DNA of 64,000 nt from contig CALXDD010000005.1 in the NCBI GenBank assembly GCA_944386985.1, positions 1-64,000 on the forward strand. Reading direction: 5' to 3'. This stretch comes from an uncultured Oscillospiraceae bacterium. Lineage in GTDB: Bacteria > Bacillota > Clostridia > Oscillospirales > Oscillospiraceae. The notes beneath the pieces are model-generated. The model saw only the letters and a list, made by a program, of their open reading frames with translations. It ran no database searches and was not told where the DNA came from. Each line of letters starts with the position of its first letter. The stretch's first letter is position 1. A program made the position numbers and the translations under genes. Below are positions 32,075 through 41,363 of this stretch, piece by piece.

Positions 32075-35000
32075 TTAGGAAACGGTCACGGACACGTTGC
32101 TGCTGGTAGCGGTAAAGCGATACACAGCGCCAGCGGCCTTATCGGTGCCGGAAACCAGCACGGGAGTGATGGTAGTACCATCGCTGACAGTAATAGTGGT
32201 AGCAGCACTATCCAGCTTGAAGTACACGGTGGTGCCGACCTTAGCAGCAGCGGGCTCGGTGCTATCGTTGCAAGCAGAGGTAGTACCGAACTTCACCTTG
32301 GTGCTGGCATCAGTCAGAGTGACATAGCCGGTCTCGATGGTCACATCGTGAGTAAACAGAATGCTGAGGCTGCTGTTGCTGGCATAGTCAGCATACACCA
32401 TGGTGCCCTTGGTAGCGGCATCATACACGAAGCCGGTGCCGGTGCCCTTGTAGGGAGCGGCGTTCATGTTAATGGTGTTCGCCATGGCCACACCCTTAGT
32501 GTCATAAGCGTTGCTACCATTCACATAGCCAACCAGAGCGGTATCAACAGTCAGCTTGTAGACCTGAACGGGGCTAACAGTCTGACCAGTCAGAGCCAGA
32601 CCAGCGGGGGTCTTGTAGCTCCAAGTGGCGCCATTAAAGCTGATGTCGGTGCAGCCATAGGAGGCCAGCAGAGCGTACTTATCACTGTCGGTCAGAACCT
32701 TGGCGCCGGACTCCACATAGTACAGAGGATTGTTGTATCTGTTCGCAGCGTCATTGTTGATGGAAACAATGTCGTCGCTCAGGGCGCCGGAGCCGCTGGC
32801 CACAGCGCTGGTAGCAACCACATAGTAAGCCTTGGTGTAGTCGTCGGAAGTGTTCAGATCGTTGTACACCACGGACAGGGTCACCTTGCCGGCGGGATTC
32901 GCCGCCATGAAGTCAGCGTAATCAGACAGGCTGTACAGAGTGTAGTCGGTGTCGTTGATGAAGATAGCGTTACGGGTATTCAGGACGGAGTAGGGAGTGC
33001 TACCAACGGTCTCGTTAATGGTCATCAGACCCTCAACGTGGCTCTTATAGGTCAGGCCGTGAGCCACGCTGGTCGCCTTACCATTGAGGTTGGTGTAGGC
33101 ACGCATGGTGTACTTGCCGTCCTCGTTCTGAGTGTAGGTGATGAAGGAACCCTGGCTGATGTTATCGGTGGAAGCCCACTCAGCATCCTGCTTCACGCCC
33201 TTCACATACACGGTGTAGTAGTAGAGAGGACGACCGGTAGCGGCATCGTTGACGCCGGCGCCGCGCTTAGCGGAGACATAGGCCAGATCGGTGCCCACGG
33301 CATCGTCGGACTCAGCGCCGATGTAGATGGCGGAAACCACCAGGTTGTTGCCGGACTTGGTGTAGATGGCATAGGAGTTGGCGGGGATGCTGGTAACATT
33401 GGCCATGCCGTCCTTGGTGGAGGACAGAGCCCAGGTGCTACCATCGTTGCGCATGAAGAAGACCTTCACGTTGGAAGAGATAACGGCGTTAGCCAGGTTG
33501 CCGCACTGAGCAGCAAGCAGAGTGGTCTGGTTGGCCTTCATAGCCTGACCAACCACCAGCTGAGCAACACCGGTCTTCTTGCCAGCGGCATTGGCGTTGT
33601 TAGCCACGTTGACGGAGTAGTCAGCATAGGTGTTAGCGTCAGAGGTGTTGGCAGTCTGGTAAGCCACCACTTCGCCGATGGCGACAGGGTGAGACTTGCT
33701 GCCGGTGTAGTCGTCAGTGGTGTAAGCATTACCGCTGGTACCAATGTTCAGGGTCAGAGCGCTGCCATCGGTGCCGATACCGGCCAGAATGGTGACGATA
33801 CGGCCATTCACCTGGCTGGTGTACTTGTCGGTAACGAACATGTAGTTGGTGGAAGCAGCCACATCGGTGATGTACACGCCGTAGCCATAGCTATCCACAA
33901 ACAGGGTGCACTCTCTGGTGGTGGACAGGCTCACCTGATCCAGATCGCGGAAAGCAATACCGCGGTTGGCAGCCAGGGAGTAAGCAGTGCCGGCCACGGT
34001 AACACCGTTGACCTTACCGCCATCAGCCTCGAAACCAGTCTTGTTGGTGGAAACACGGGTCAGGTTGCCGGTGACAACGGTGGGAGCAGCAACAGAAGTA
34101 GCCACATAGTCGTTGCCATCCTTGATGTAGGTAACCAGGACATAGTCGTCAGCCTTCATGGAAGCCAGGGCCTCGTAGCAGTCGTTGTCCTCGTCAACAG
34201 CCTTGATGGTCTTACCAAAAGCGCTGCTGTTATCCACATCGGTATCGACCTTCTTCAGAGACACCAGCTTGGCGGTCTCGTTGATGCGGTCGATCTGCAT
34301 CAGCTGGGTCTTGATGACCACAACATGGGTGATCAGATCAGCGGTAGTGTCAGAGGTGTACACCAGCAGCTGCACGCCGTTGCCGGAGAGAGCGGGGATG
34401 TCGTTGACACTGGAGATCTTGGCACCGGTCTCGCCGTTCACCATAGCATAGGTGTCGGCAGCAACACGGTAATCCTTCAGGCCCATGTTCTTGACCTTCT
34501 CGGCAGTGGTAGCGCCGGAAGCAGCAGCAGTGTACTCAAAAGCGGCAACCTTGGCATACTTGCCGATGGTCACGTTGGACAGGCTCCACTGGTTGGCGGG
34601 ACGGCCGAAGTCATCCGTGGTGTTGGTGGAGACCAGCTTCAGGTTGGGGAAGTGCTGCTCACCGAACTCGAGGGTGTAGTAAGCAGCGCTGTTGCCCTGA
34701 GTGGTGGAGTCAATGTTCTTGTTGATGCTACCGTTGTTGCTGGTAACATAGGAGTACTGGGTGTTGCCAATGGTCACGTTAGCGTCACCGCTGGAAACAT
34801 CAATGGTGGTGCCATTGTACTCAACCAGAGTGGCCTTCAGGGTGTTCAGAGCCATCTGAGCAGCCTCTTCACGAGTGATGGGCTCAGAACCAACAAAGCC
34901 CTGCAGGTCGTTCAGCAGGCCAGCCTTGGAAGCCATGGCGGCAACCTTCAGGTTCCAGCCAGCGCCCACGAAGCCCTCAACGTCGGCCTTGTAGCCCAGA

Positions 35001-35419
35001 GCGCCCAGCAGCATCTTAGCGAAGGCGTAACCGGTCAGAGTGCCGGCGGGGCTGTAGGTGCCGTCGCCGTTACCGGCGATGATGCCCAGGGAAGCGCAGT
35101 AGCTGATGTAGGAAGCGCTCCAACGGGTAGAAGCCACATCCTTGAAGGAAGTGGTGGTGGTGCCCAGCTTGTCAGCGTTGTCGCCCAGCATCATCCGGCA
35201 GATGATAGCGGCGGCCTGCTCACGAGTCAGGGTGCCGGCGGGATTGAAAGCTCCGGTGTCAAGGCCTTCGATCACGCCGATGGCAGTCATGACATCCACA
35301 GCTTCCTCGTAGCTGATATCATCGGAATCGCTGAAATCAGCCGCGTTTGCGATGGTGACAAGACTCATGGTCATAACCAGAGCCAGCACCAGCGCGAGAA
35401 CCTTTTTCAAGTTTCTCAT
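32075..35419 (-). CDS. SLH-domain S-layer / surface protein
   Basis: 1114 residues. A signal peptide (1-26, ending IANA) is followed by three SLH repeats: about 27-78 (GTLTREQAAAIICRMM), about 88-145 (WSASYISYCASLGIIAGNGD) and about 150-205 (SEPITREEAAQMALNTL). SLH domains bind secondary cell-wall polymer. The remaining 900 residues are Thr/Ser/Asn/Ala-rich, repetitive beta-type sequence without a domain I recognise. Low charge, restricted codon choice and a strong promoter fit a very abundant surface layer protein. A broken second gene start exists at 16787. Confidence 0.92.
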   Translation of the reverse strand: MRNLKKVLALVLALVMTMSLVTIANAADFSDSDDISYEEAVDVMTAIGVIEGLDTGAFNPAGTLTREQAAAIICRMMLGDNADKLGTTTTSFKDVASTRWSASYISYCASLGIIAGNGDGTYSPAGTLTGYAFAKMLLGALGYKADVEGFVGAGWNLKVAAMASKAGLLNDLQGFVGSEPITREEAAQMALNTLKATLVEYNGTTIDVSSGDANVTIGNTQYSYVTSNNGSINKNIDSTTQGNSAAYYTLEFGEQHFPNLKLVSTNTTDDFGRPANQWSLSNVTIGKYAKVAAFEYTAAASGATTAEKVKNMGLKDYRVAADTYAMVNGETGAKISSVNDIPALSGNGVQLLVYTSDTTADLITHVVVIKTQLMQIDRINETAKLVSLKKVDTDVDNSSAFGKTIKAVDEDNDCYEALASMKADDYVLVTYIKDGNDYVATSVAAPTVVTGNLTRVSTNKTGFEADGGKVNGVTVAGTAYSLAANRGIAFRDLDQVSLSTTRECTLFVDSYGYGVYITDVAASTNYMFVTDKYTSQVNGRIVTILAGIGTDGSALTLNIGTSGNAYTTDDYTGSKSHPVAIGEVVAYQTANTSDANTYADYSVNVANNANAAGKKTGVAQLVVGQAMKANQTTLLAAQCGNLANAVISSNVKVFFMRNDGSTWALSSTKDGMANVTSIPANSYAIYTKSGNNLVVSAIYIGAESDDAVGTDLAYVSAKRGAGVNDAATGRPLYYYTVYVKGVKQDAEWASTDNISQGSFITYTQNEDGKYTMRAYTNLNGKATSVAHGLTYKSHVEGLMTINETVGSTPYSVLNTRNAIFINDTDYTLYSLSDYADFMAANPAGKVTLSVVYNDLNTSDDYTKAYYVVATSAVASGSGALSDDIVSINNDAANRYNNPLYYVESGAKVLTDSDKYALLASYGCTDISFNGATWSYKTPAGLALTGQTVSPVQVYKLTVDTALVGYVNGSNAYDTKGVAMANTINMNAAPYKGTGTGFVYDAATKGTMVYADYASNSSLSILFTHDVTIETGYVTLTDASTKVKFGTTSACNDSTEPAAAKVGTTVYFKLDSAATTITVSDGTTITPVLVSGTDKAAGAVYRFTATSSNVSVTVS

Positions 35420-35652
35420 GGTGGATTTTTCCTCCTTTTTAAATTTTCGATAAAGTTCGACGTTTACCAGTTTTTAGCAAACATTAAAGAAAACCCAAAA
35501 TATCCGCCAAAAGAGGTTTTATGATCTCCCCTTATCTTTTTGCCGGAAACTTCGCACATCGGAGGGATACATCACCGGAGCACATACCGTGGCATGCCGG
35601 TCCCGTATCTGTCCCGGGGGTATCACTCCCCCGCACTGATTTCCGCATGCTC
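35420..35652. other. long 5' untranslated region of the S-layer gene
   Basis: From the predicted start near 35646 to the ATG at 35419 there are about 226 nt. AAAAAGGAGG lies before the start codon. The promoter-proximal part is GC-rich with short complementary runs and could fold; long leaders often stabilise S-layer messages. Confidence 0.55.
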
Positions 35653-35681
35653 AATATACACGCACGGAAAGGGAATTGCAA
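35653..35681 (-). promoter_or_regulatory. promoter of the S-layer gene
   Basis: Minus strand TTGCAA (35681-35676), 17-bp spacer, TATATT (35658-35653). Confidence 0.7.
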
Positions 35682-35695
35682 GAGGTTTTCAGGTT

Positions 35696-35714
35696 TTGTA
35701 ACATACTTGTAACA
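35696..35714 (-). promoter_or_regulatory. tandem TGTTACAA boxes upstream of the S-layer promoter
   Basis: On the minus strand TGTTACAA occurs twice (35714-35707 and 35703-35696), 11 bp apart, each containing the palindrome TGTTACA/TGTAACA. The nearer copy lies 14 bp upstream of the -35. One-turn spacing suggests a pair of sites for an activator on one DNA face. Confidence 0.5.
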
Positions 35715-36033
35715 AAGGGCGCAAGGTTTCCCAGGCGGGGCAGAACCTGGAGAAATTGGGGCATTTGGGGGAGAATCCGAACTTATCGCGCTATTAGAGC
35801 GCCGTGAGGGGGGAGGGACCGCACGGATATGTGCAGCTGCAGGAGGGAAAGATAGAAATATTTCGTCCGCTCAGTACGGGCAGTTTTTTCTTTTGTCTAT
35901 ATGGATCGGGGGATTGCCCGCCGCTGAAAGCGGGCGGTGCTTTTTGTTTTCCGGCGGGGACCGGCTGTAAAGCAAAACCGCCCTCCCCTGTCAGAGGGCA
36001 GAAAAGTTCTGCCCCTTTACGGCAAGATGGCAA
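35715..36033. other. gene-free stretch between feoB and the S-layer promoter
   Basis: A plus-strand hairpin GCCCGC/GCGGGC followed by GGTGCTTTTTG (about 35916-35947) looks like a weak terminator with no upstream gene. Otherwise I see no gene. Confidence 0.45.
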
Positions 36034-36066
36034 AAAGCCGGTCCTCCGAAACGGAAGACCGGCTTT
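36034..36066 (-). terminator. terminator of feoAB
   Basis: AAAGCCGGTC, TCCG/CGGA inner pairing and GACCGGCTTT with one mismatch; on the minus strand it is followed by TTTTTG. Confidence 0.8.
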
Positions 36067-36094
36067 CTTATTATATTATATAAGGTAGAGCCGC

Positions 36095-38548
36095 TTACAG
36101 AAACAGCGCCGCCAGGTGATACACAATCACACTGACCACATAGGCCACCAGCAGCTGCCAGCCGAGGCACACCGCCGTCCAGCGCTTGCTGTTCATCTCC
36201 CGCCGGATGGTGGCAATGGCCGCCACGCAGGGGGTATACAGCGCGCAGAAGGCGATAAACGCCAGCGCCGCAGCGGGTGTAAAGTTCCCCGCCATGGCAG
36301 CCCCCGCCCCGGCGTAGTCCGTCAGGGAGAAGCCGTAGAAGAGGCTCATGGAGCTGACCACCGCCTCCTTGGCAATGAGACCGGTAAGCAGCGCCACCGC
36401 CGCCTGCCAGAAGCCGTAGCCCATGGGGGCGAAGATGGGCGCAATCACACTGCCGATGGCCGCCAGAATGCTCTGGTCAATGCTGTCCACCATCCGGAAG
36501 CTGGTATTGAAGTTCTGCAGGAACCACAGCACCACGCTCATGGCCAAAATGATGGTGCCCGCCCGGGTGAGGAAGTCCCGTACCCGCTCCCACACATGGA
36601 GCCAGATGTTTTTCAGCGTCGGCATCCGGTAGGGCGGCAGCTCCAGGAGGAACGGCGCGGGCTCGCCCTTGAAGAGGGTCTTCTTCATAACAATGCCGCT
36701 GATCACCGCCATCGCCAGACACAATACATAAATGGAAAACACGATCACGCCGCTGTAGGCCGGGAAAAACGCCGCCGTCATCAGGGCGTAAATGGGAAGC
36801 CTTGCCCCGCAGGACATGAAGGGCACCAGCAGAATGGTCATCCGCCGGTCCTTCTCATTTTCCATGGTCCGGGCTCCCATCACTGCGGGCACTGTGCAGC
36901 CAAAGCCCATCAGCATAGGGATAAACGCCTTGCCGGAGAGGCCGAAATGGCGCAGCGTCCGGTCCATAACGAAGGCCGCCCGGGCCATGTAGCCCGTGTC
37001 CTCCAGCATGCTGAGGAAGAGGAACAGCACCGCGATCTGGGGCAGAAACACCAGCACGCCGCCCACACCGGCGATGACGCCGTCCACCAGAAGCCCCTGC
37101 ACCCAGGCGGGGGCCGAGATGGCGCTGAGCCACCCGGCCACGCCGGGCGTCAGCACGCCGTCGATGAACCAGGCCATCAGATCCCCCAGCCACTTGCCGG
37201 GGCCCGAGAAGGTGAAGAGGAACATCATTAGCATCATCAGCAGAAATACGGGGATGGCGAAGATCTTGTGGGTCACCACGTCGTCGATCCGCTCGGTGAC
37301 CGTCTTCTTCCCCTCCCGGTTGGGCTTGTGGACGGCGTAGCGCACCGCCCCCTCCACAAACCGGTAGCGGCTGTCGGCGATCATGGTCTCCCGGTCTCCC
37401 CGAGGCGTGGCCGATTCGTACTCCTGGGCAATCTGCTCAATGCGCTGGAGAGTGGTTTCCCCAAGGCCCAGAGCCTTGGCCACATCATCGTCCCCCTCCA
37501 GCAGCTTGATGGACGCCCAGTGGGCGGGGATGCCCACACTGTAGCACCGGTCGTGGATGATCTCCGTGATCCGGTGGTGGATAGCGTGGGTGAAGTCGTC
37601 ATAGAGGTCGTCCGGCTCCAGTGTCAGGCCCGTGTGCATCATGCGGTGGGCCTGACGGACCAGCTCGTCAATATTGTAGTTGTCCCGGGCGGAAATGGGG
37701 ATCACCGGGATGCCAAGCCGGGCCGACAGCCGGTCGCAGTCGATGGTGACGCCCTGCTTTTCCACCTCGTCCATAAAGTTGAGGGCCAGCACCGTGGGAC
37801 GCTCCAGCTCCAAAAGCTGAATGGTGAGATAGAGGTTCCGCTCCAAATTGGTGGCGTCCACGATGTTGATGATGGCGTCGGGCTTCTCGTCGATGATGAA
37901 CCGCCGGGCCACGATCTCCTCCATGGAGTAGGGGGACAGGGAGTAGATGCCCGGCAGATCCACCAGGGTGAAGCTCAGCTCCCCCACCCGGGCGATGCCC
38001 TCCTTCTTCTCCACCGTCACGCCGGGCCAGTTGCCCACATACTGGTTGGAGCCGGTGAGGGCGTTGAAGAGGGTGGTTTTCCCCGCGTTGGGGTTGCCCA
38101 CCAGGGCCACCTTCCACTGGTGCTTGTCGTGCTCGGTGGCGTCGTACTGCCGGGGGTGCTGGCGCTGCTCATGGATGTGGGAGCGGCGCATAGCCTCCAG
38201 CGCGTCCTTCTGCTCGCATGCCATGGCGCACTTGCCGCAGTCGCCGTGGCACTTGCCGCCCAGGTGGTAGGCCGTCTCCGGCACCGCCTCCGGCTTCGCC
38301 TCTCCGGTAAGGGGCTCCACCACGATCTGCGCCGCATCCTCCCGCCGGAGGGACAGCTCATAGCCCCGGAGGGATACCTCCAGAGGATCTCCCATAGGGG
38401 CGATCTTTACCAGCTTTACGGCGGTGCCCGGCGTCAGGCCCATGTCCACCAGACGCCGCTTCACCGCGCCCCGCTGGTTGCCCACCTGGCGGATCATGCA
38501 GCTCTCGCCCACCGCCAGGGAATTCAGTGTCATATTCGTTTCCTTCAT
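36095..38548 (-). CDS. feoB: FeoA-FeoB fusion ferrous iron transporter
   Basis: 817 residues. An N-terminal FeoA-type SH3-like domain (about 6-80, MTLNSLAVGESCMIRQVG) is fused to FeoB through a linker with four cysteines (C100, C104, C107, C111). The G domain follows: G1 GNPNAGKT (151-158), G3 DLPGIYSLSPYS and the guanine-specificity motif NFMDE. The membrane part has the two Gate motifs (PFMSCGARLPIY and FCALYTPCVAAIATI). It imports Fe2+ across the cell membrane. The start at 38548 has GGAGGGGAG; ATG 38533 is an alternative. Confidence 0.95.
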   Translation of the reverse strand: MKETNMTLNSLAVGESCMIRQVGNQRGAVKRRLVDMGLTPGTAVKLVKIAPMGDPLEVSLRGYELSLRREDAAQIVVEPLTGEAKPEAVPETAYHLGGKCHGDCGKCAMACEQKDALEAMRRSHIHEQRQHPRQYDATEHDKHQWKVALVGNPNAGKTTLFNALTGSNQYVGNWPGVTVEKKEGIARVGELSFTLVDLPGIYSLSPYSMEEIVARRFIIDEKPDAIINIVDATNLERNLYLTIQLLELERPTVLALNFMDEVEKQGVTIDCDRLSARLGIPVIPISARDNYNIDELVRQAHRMMHTGLTLEPDDLYDDFTHAIHHRITEIIHDRCYSVGIPAHWASIKLLEGDDDVAKALGLGETTLQRIEQIAQEYESATPRGDRETMIADSRYRFVEGAVRYAVHKPNREGKKTVTERIDDVVTHKIFAIPVFLLMMLMMFLFTFSGPGKWLGDLMAWFIDGVLTPGVAGWLSAISAPAWVQGLLVDGVIAGVGGVLVFLPQIAVLFLFLSMLEDTGYMARAAFVMDRTLRHFGLSGKAFIPMLMGFGCTVPAVMGARTMENEKDRRMTILLVPFMSCGARLPIYALMTAAFFPAYSGVIVFSIYVLCLAMAVISGIVMKKTLFKGEPAPFLLELPPYRMPTLKNIWLHVWERVRDFLTRAGTIILAMSVVLWFLQNFNTSFRMVDSIDQSILAAIGSVIAPIFAPMGYGFWQAAVALLTGLIAKEAVVSSMSLFYGFSLTDYAGAGAAMAGNFTPAAALAFIAFCALYTPCVAAIATIRREMNSKRWTAVCLGWQLLVAYVVSVIVYHLAALFL

Positions 38549-38601
38549 ACCAGTTCTCCCCTCCAGCCGCCCGACCGGATCACTTACAATCTCATAGAAT
38601 T

Positions 38602-38630
38602 AGCATAGGCAAACAGCCCCGCTCTGTCAA
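38602..38630 (-). promoter_or_regulatory. feoAB promoter with possible iron-repressor site
   Basis: Minus strand TTGACA (38630-38625), 17-bp spacer, TATGCT (38607-38602). The sequence over the -10 reads TTTGCCTATGCTAATTC, with imperfect TTTGC/GCTAA arms that recall DtxR/IdeR-type sites. The regulator assignment is a guess. Confidence 0.7.
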
Positions 38631-38675
38631 TCGTACATTTTGCCAAAATTCAGAAAACTGCCCAAATATTTTGCC

Positions 38676-38705
38676 TTGCTATTGTCCACTTTTCCACGGT
38701 ACAAT
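38676..38705 (+). promoter_or_regulatory. promoter of the amidase gene at 38728
   Basis: TTGCTA (38676-38681), 18-bp spacer, TACAAT (38700-38705), 22 nt before the ATG. It is divergent from the feoAB promoter. Confidence 0.6.
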
Positions 38706-38727
38706 ACCGCCGGAAAGGAGGCCTTCT

Positions 38728-39540
38728 ATGAAACGACTTTTTTCTCTGGCCGTTGCCCTTGCGATCACTATGCTGCTGATGCTCACCGCCGCCGGCAGCA
38801 GCAGCCGCCGTACAGTGACGGTGGTGCTCAACGGCGAGACGATTTCCTTTGACACCCCGGCGTACATCGAAAACAACCGCACTATGGTACCCATCCGGGC
38901 CATTGCGGAGGCTCTGGGCTTGGAGGTGACCTGGGACCAGGCCAGCGCCACCGCCTGGCTGTCCGACGAGAGCTGGACCCCCTCCCTCAAGGGCCGCACC
39001 ATTGTGGTGGACCCGGGCCACGGGGGCAGCGCCGACGGCGCGTCCTACGGCGGTGTAAAGGAGAGCGACTTGAACCTCTCCATCGCCCAGCATTTAGCTG
39101 AGGAGCTGCGGCGTTATGGGGCCAACGTGGTGATGACCCGCACCGGCGACCAGGATGTATCCCTGTCGGGGCGGGCGGCCATCGCCAACCGGGTGAAGGC
39201 GGACCTGTTTCTCAGTGTCCACTGCAATGCCAGCCTCACCAACGCTTCCGCCAGCGGCATCTACACCGCCTACCACAGCGGCAGCGCCAAGAGCCGCCAG
39301 GCGGCGATCTTGCTGAAGGACGCCATGATCTCCGCCGCCAGTCAGCCGGACATGGGCGCCCACCAGCGCGACGATCTGGCGGTGCTGCGGCTGACCAACA
39401 TGCCCGCGGTGCTGCTGGAGTGCGGATTTATGAGCACTCCGGCGGAGCTGGAGCTTCTGCAGCAGCCGGAGCACCAGAAGAAGCTCAGCCAGGGGGCCGC
39501 CTGGGGAACGGCACTGTTTCTCAACGCACCTACCTTATAA
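38728..39540 (+). CDS. secreted N-acetylmuramoyl-L-alanine amidase with copper amine oxidase-like N-domain
   Basis: 270 residues from ATG 38728 (AAAGGAGG upstream). A signal peptide (about 1-24) is followed by a stalk domain of the copper amine oxidase N-terminal type (VVLNGETISFDTPAYIENNR and TMVPIRAIAEALGLEVTWD). The Amidase_3 domain (about 88-268) has all zinc and catalytic residues: DPGHGG, Glu in GVKESDLNL, LSVHCNAS and LLECGFMS. It acts outside the membrane, cutting stem peptides from glycan strands. It is a single-gene unit. Confidence 0.94.
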   Translation: MKRLFSLAVALAITMLLMLTAAGSSSRRTVTVVLNGETISFDTPAYIENNRTMVPIRAIAEALGLEVTWDQASATAWLSDESWTPSLKGRTIVVDPGHGGSADGASYGGVKESDLNLSIAQHLAEELRRYGANVVMTRTGDQDVSLSGRAAIANRVKADLFLSVHCNASLTNASASGIYTAYHSGSAKSRQAAILLKDAMISAASQPDMGAHQRDDLAVLRLTNMPAVLLECGFMSTPAELELLQQPEHQKKLSQGAAWGTALFLNAPTL

Positions 39541-39554
39541 ATATAGTGGAAAAG

Positions 39555-39592
39555 GACCGTCCCAGATGCCAGCATCCCGGGACGGTCTTTTT
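39555..39592 (+). terminator. terminator of the secreted amidase gene
   Basis: GACCGTCCC pairs with GGGACGGTC across a 15-nt loop, then TTTTT. Confidence 0.82.
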
Positions 39593-39905
39593 GACCTTCG
39601 CGCGAAGCAGTTCCTTGTCCTTGTGTTGAAATCCGCCCACAACTTCAGCGGACTGCGTCCCCCTCTAACAGGACCAAGCATCCCCGTGGAAAACCGTGCT
39701 ATCCGTCGGAGAGGGATATGGTCTTCGCCGAAATTTTTAATCCGCTTTTATAATTGGCCCTATTCTCCCCTGCCGCTGCAAAAACTCCGGAACTTTCACG
39801 GCCCTCCTAACCGTAGGATTTCTGCTCTGAAGCTGGACACCTCCGAAAAATTCCTTCAAATTTTTGCTTATTTTGAAATCCGTTTAATTTTTTAGAGGAA
39901 AATAG
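39593..39905. other. gene-free stretch before the ROK regulator
   Basis: No supported open frame. The last 80 bp are AT-rich. I see no palindrome here similar to the operator at 41364-41390. Confidence 0.5.
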
Positions 39906-39933
39906 TTGCGTGATTTTTTATCTATGGTATGAT
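39906..39933 (+). promoter_or_regulatory. promoter of the ROK regulator gene
   Basis: TTGCGT (39906-39911), 16-bp spacer, TATGAT (39928-39933). Confidence 0.6.
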
Positions 39934-40007
39934 GAAGAAAAGGGAACCAAAAGAATAGAATTCTGACGGGATATTCCCATCCAATTTGACAAAGGCGGGG
40001 ATGCTTT

Positions 40008-41222
40008 GTGACAGAAAAGGGTATCAATCAGTTCGACCAGAAGCAGCAGAATACATGGCTGGTCAAAAAACACCTCTACCTTAACAGTCCCATTTCCCGG
40101 GTGGAGATTGCCCACAGCCTGGGATTGACCACACCGGTCATCACTGGAATTATCTCGCCGCTGCTGGCGGAGGGGATCGTAAAAGAGCGGGAGACCGGGG
40201 AGACGGACCCCAACAAGGGGGCGGGACGCCGCCGGGTGATGCTGGAGTTCAACCCGGAGGCCCACTACGCCTGCGGCGTGGACCTTGGCCCCTACTATAC
40301 CAACTATGTGTTGACAGACCTGTGCGGGAAGCCGGTGGCCCAGCGGCAGACCTCCCGGACGCTGGACGAGTATGAGAAGACCATCCAGCAGCTGTCCCGG
40401 CAGGTTCCCGACTTTCTGCAGGAGTGCGGCGTACCCCGTGAGAAGCTTCTGGGCGTTGGGATCGCCATGCCCGGCCTCATCAACGGCAGTGAGGGAAAGA
40501 TCTATACCACCTTCAAAGAGGGATGGACCGCATGCGACCCGGCGGCGGAACTGCAGAAGCGACTCGGCGTACCGGTGATGGTGGAGAATAACGTCCGGGC
40601 CAAGGCCATTGGGGCGGAGATGTTCGACCGAATGGTCCACGCCCAGCCCTTCGCCTATCTCTCCGTATTCTACGGCATTGCCTGTCAGATGATCATTGAC
40701 AACAAGGTCCTCTACGGCAGCAGCGCGGCGGCGGGGGAAATCGGCCACATGGTGGTGCAGCGGGGCGGCCCCTTCTGCGTCACCTGCGGAAACCGGGGGT
40801 GCCTGGAGGCCCTGTCCGGGGAACGGGCCATACTGACCCGCTGCCGGGAGATTATGGCCCTGGAGCCGGACTGCCTTCTCTGGAAGCTGTGCCCCGTGCC
40901 GGAGGACCTCACCATCGACACGGTGCTGCAGGCCCAGGACCAGGGGGATCTCTATGTAGGTGACGTGATGCAGGATGCCCTGGACTACTTAGGCATTGCC
41001 CTAGCCAACGTGGTAAACCTCCTCAGTCCCGGCATGGTGGTCATCGACGGCAGAATGTTCTCCCTCCAGAAAAATCAGGACTATCTGCTCCGGGCGGCGG
41101 CGCGGAATATGTTCCGCATTCAGGCCCACAAGGTCCAGTTCACCTTCCTGCCCTACGACCCCTACCGGGGCGCCCGGGCCGGCGCCGCGGTGGTGATCAA
41201 GCACTATCTCCACGAGGGATAA
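40008..41222 (+). CDS. ROK-family transcriptional repressor (NagC/XylR type)
   Basis: 404 residues with a GTG start at 40008 (AGGCGGGG upstream). An N-terminal winged helix-turn-helix (NSPISRVEIAHSLGLTTPVI) precedes the ROK sugar-kinase-like domain. The zinc motif is complete: HMVVQRGGPFCVTCGNRGCLE. The first ROK nucleotide/sugar motif has VDLGPYYTNYVLTDLCG, where the usual DxGxT ends in Tyr, so kinase activity is unlikely and it is probably a pure sensor. ROK repressors bind a sugar or sugar phosphate. It sits 221 bp before the sugar operon that carries a palindrome at its promoter. Confidence 0.92.
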   Translation: MTEKGINQFDQKQQNTWLVKKHLYLNSPISRVEIAHSLGLTTPVITGIISPLLAEGIVKERETGETDPNKGAGRRRVMLEFNPEAHYACGVDLGPYYTNYVLTDLCGKPVAQRQTSRTLDEYEKTIQQLSRQVPDFLQECGVPREKLLGVGIAMPGLINGSEGKIYTTFKEGWTACDPAAELQKRLGVPVMVENNVRAKAIGAEMFDRMVHAQPFAYLSVFYGIACQMIIDNKVLYGSSAAAGEIGHMVVQRGGPFCVTCGNRGCLEALSGERAILTRCREIMALEPDCLLWKLCPVPEDLTIDTVLQAQDQGDLYVGDVMQDALDYLGIALANVVNLLSPGMVVIDGRMFSLQKNQDYLLRAAARNMFRIQAHKVQFTFLPYDPYRGARAGAAVVIKHYLHEG

Positions 41223-41322
41223 ACAGGAAAATCCCATCCCTCCCGCCCGGATCGGCGTTTTTTCCGGGGGATTCTGTGATTATTCACAAAGGATCAATGT
41301 AAATTTTGGTAAACAAGAGCGA

Positions 41323-41351
41323 TTGTCAATTAGAGAGAGTTGCAGTATAAT
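41323..41351 (+). promoter_or_regulatory. promoter of the aldolase-to-nagA operon
   Basis: TTGTCA (41323-41328), 17-bp spacer, TATAAT (41346-41351). The predicted start near 41358 leaves an 86-nt leader. Confidence 0.82.
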
Positions 41352-41363
41352 ATTTTTAGAATA

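Noticed and set aside
32348..35524. A 1058-codon open frame on the plus strand, antisense to the S-layer gene
   Set aside because: It is a shadow: the S-layer gene uses few codon types and avoids codons whose complements are stops. The antisense product is low-complexity (Gly, His, Val, Gln) with no domain, while the minus-strand frame has a signal peptide and SLH repeats.
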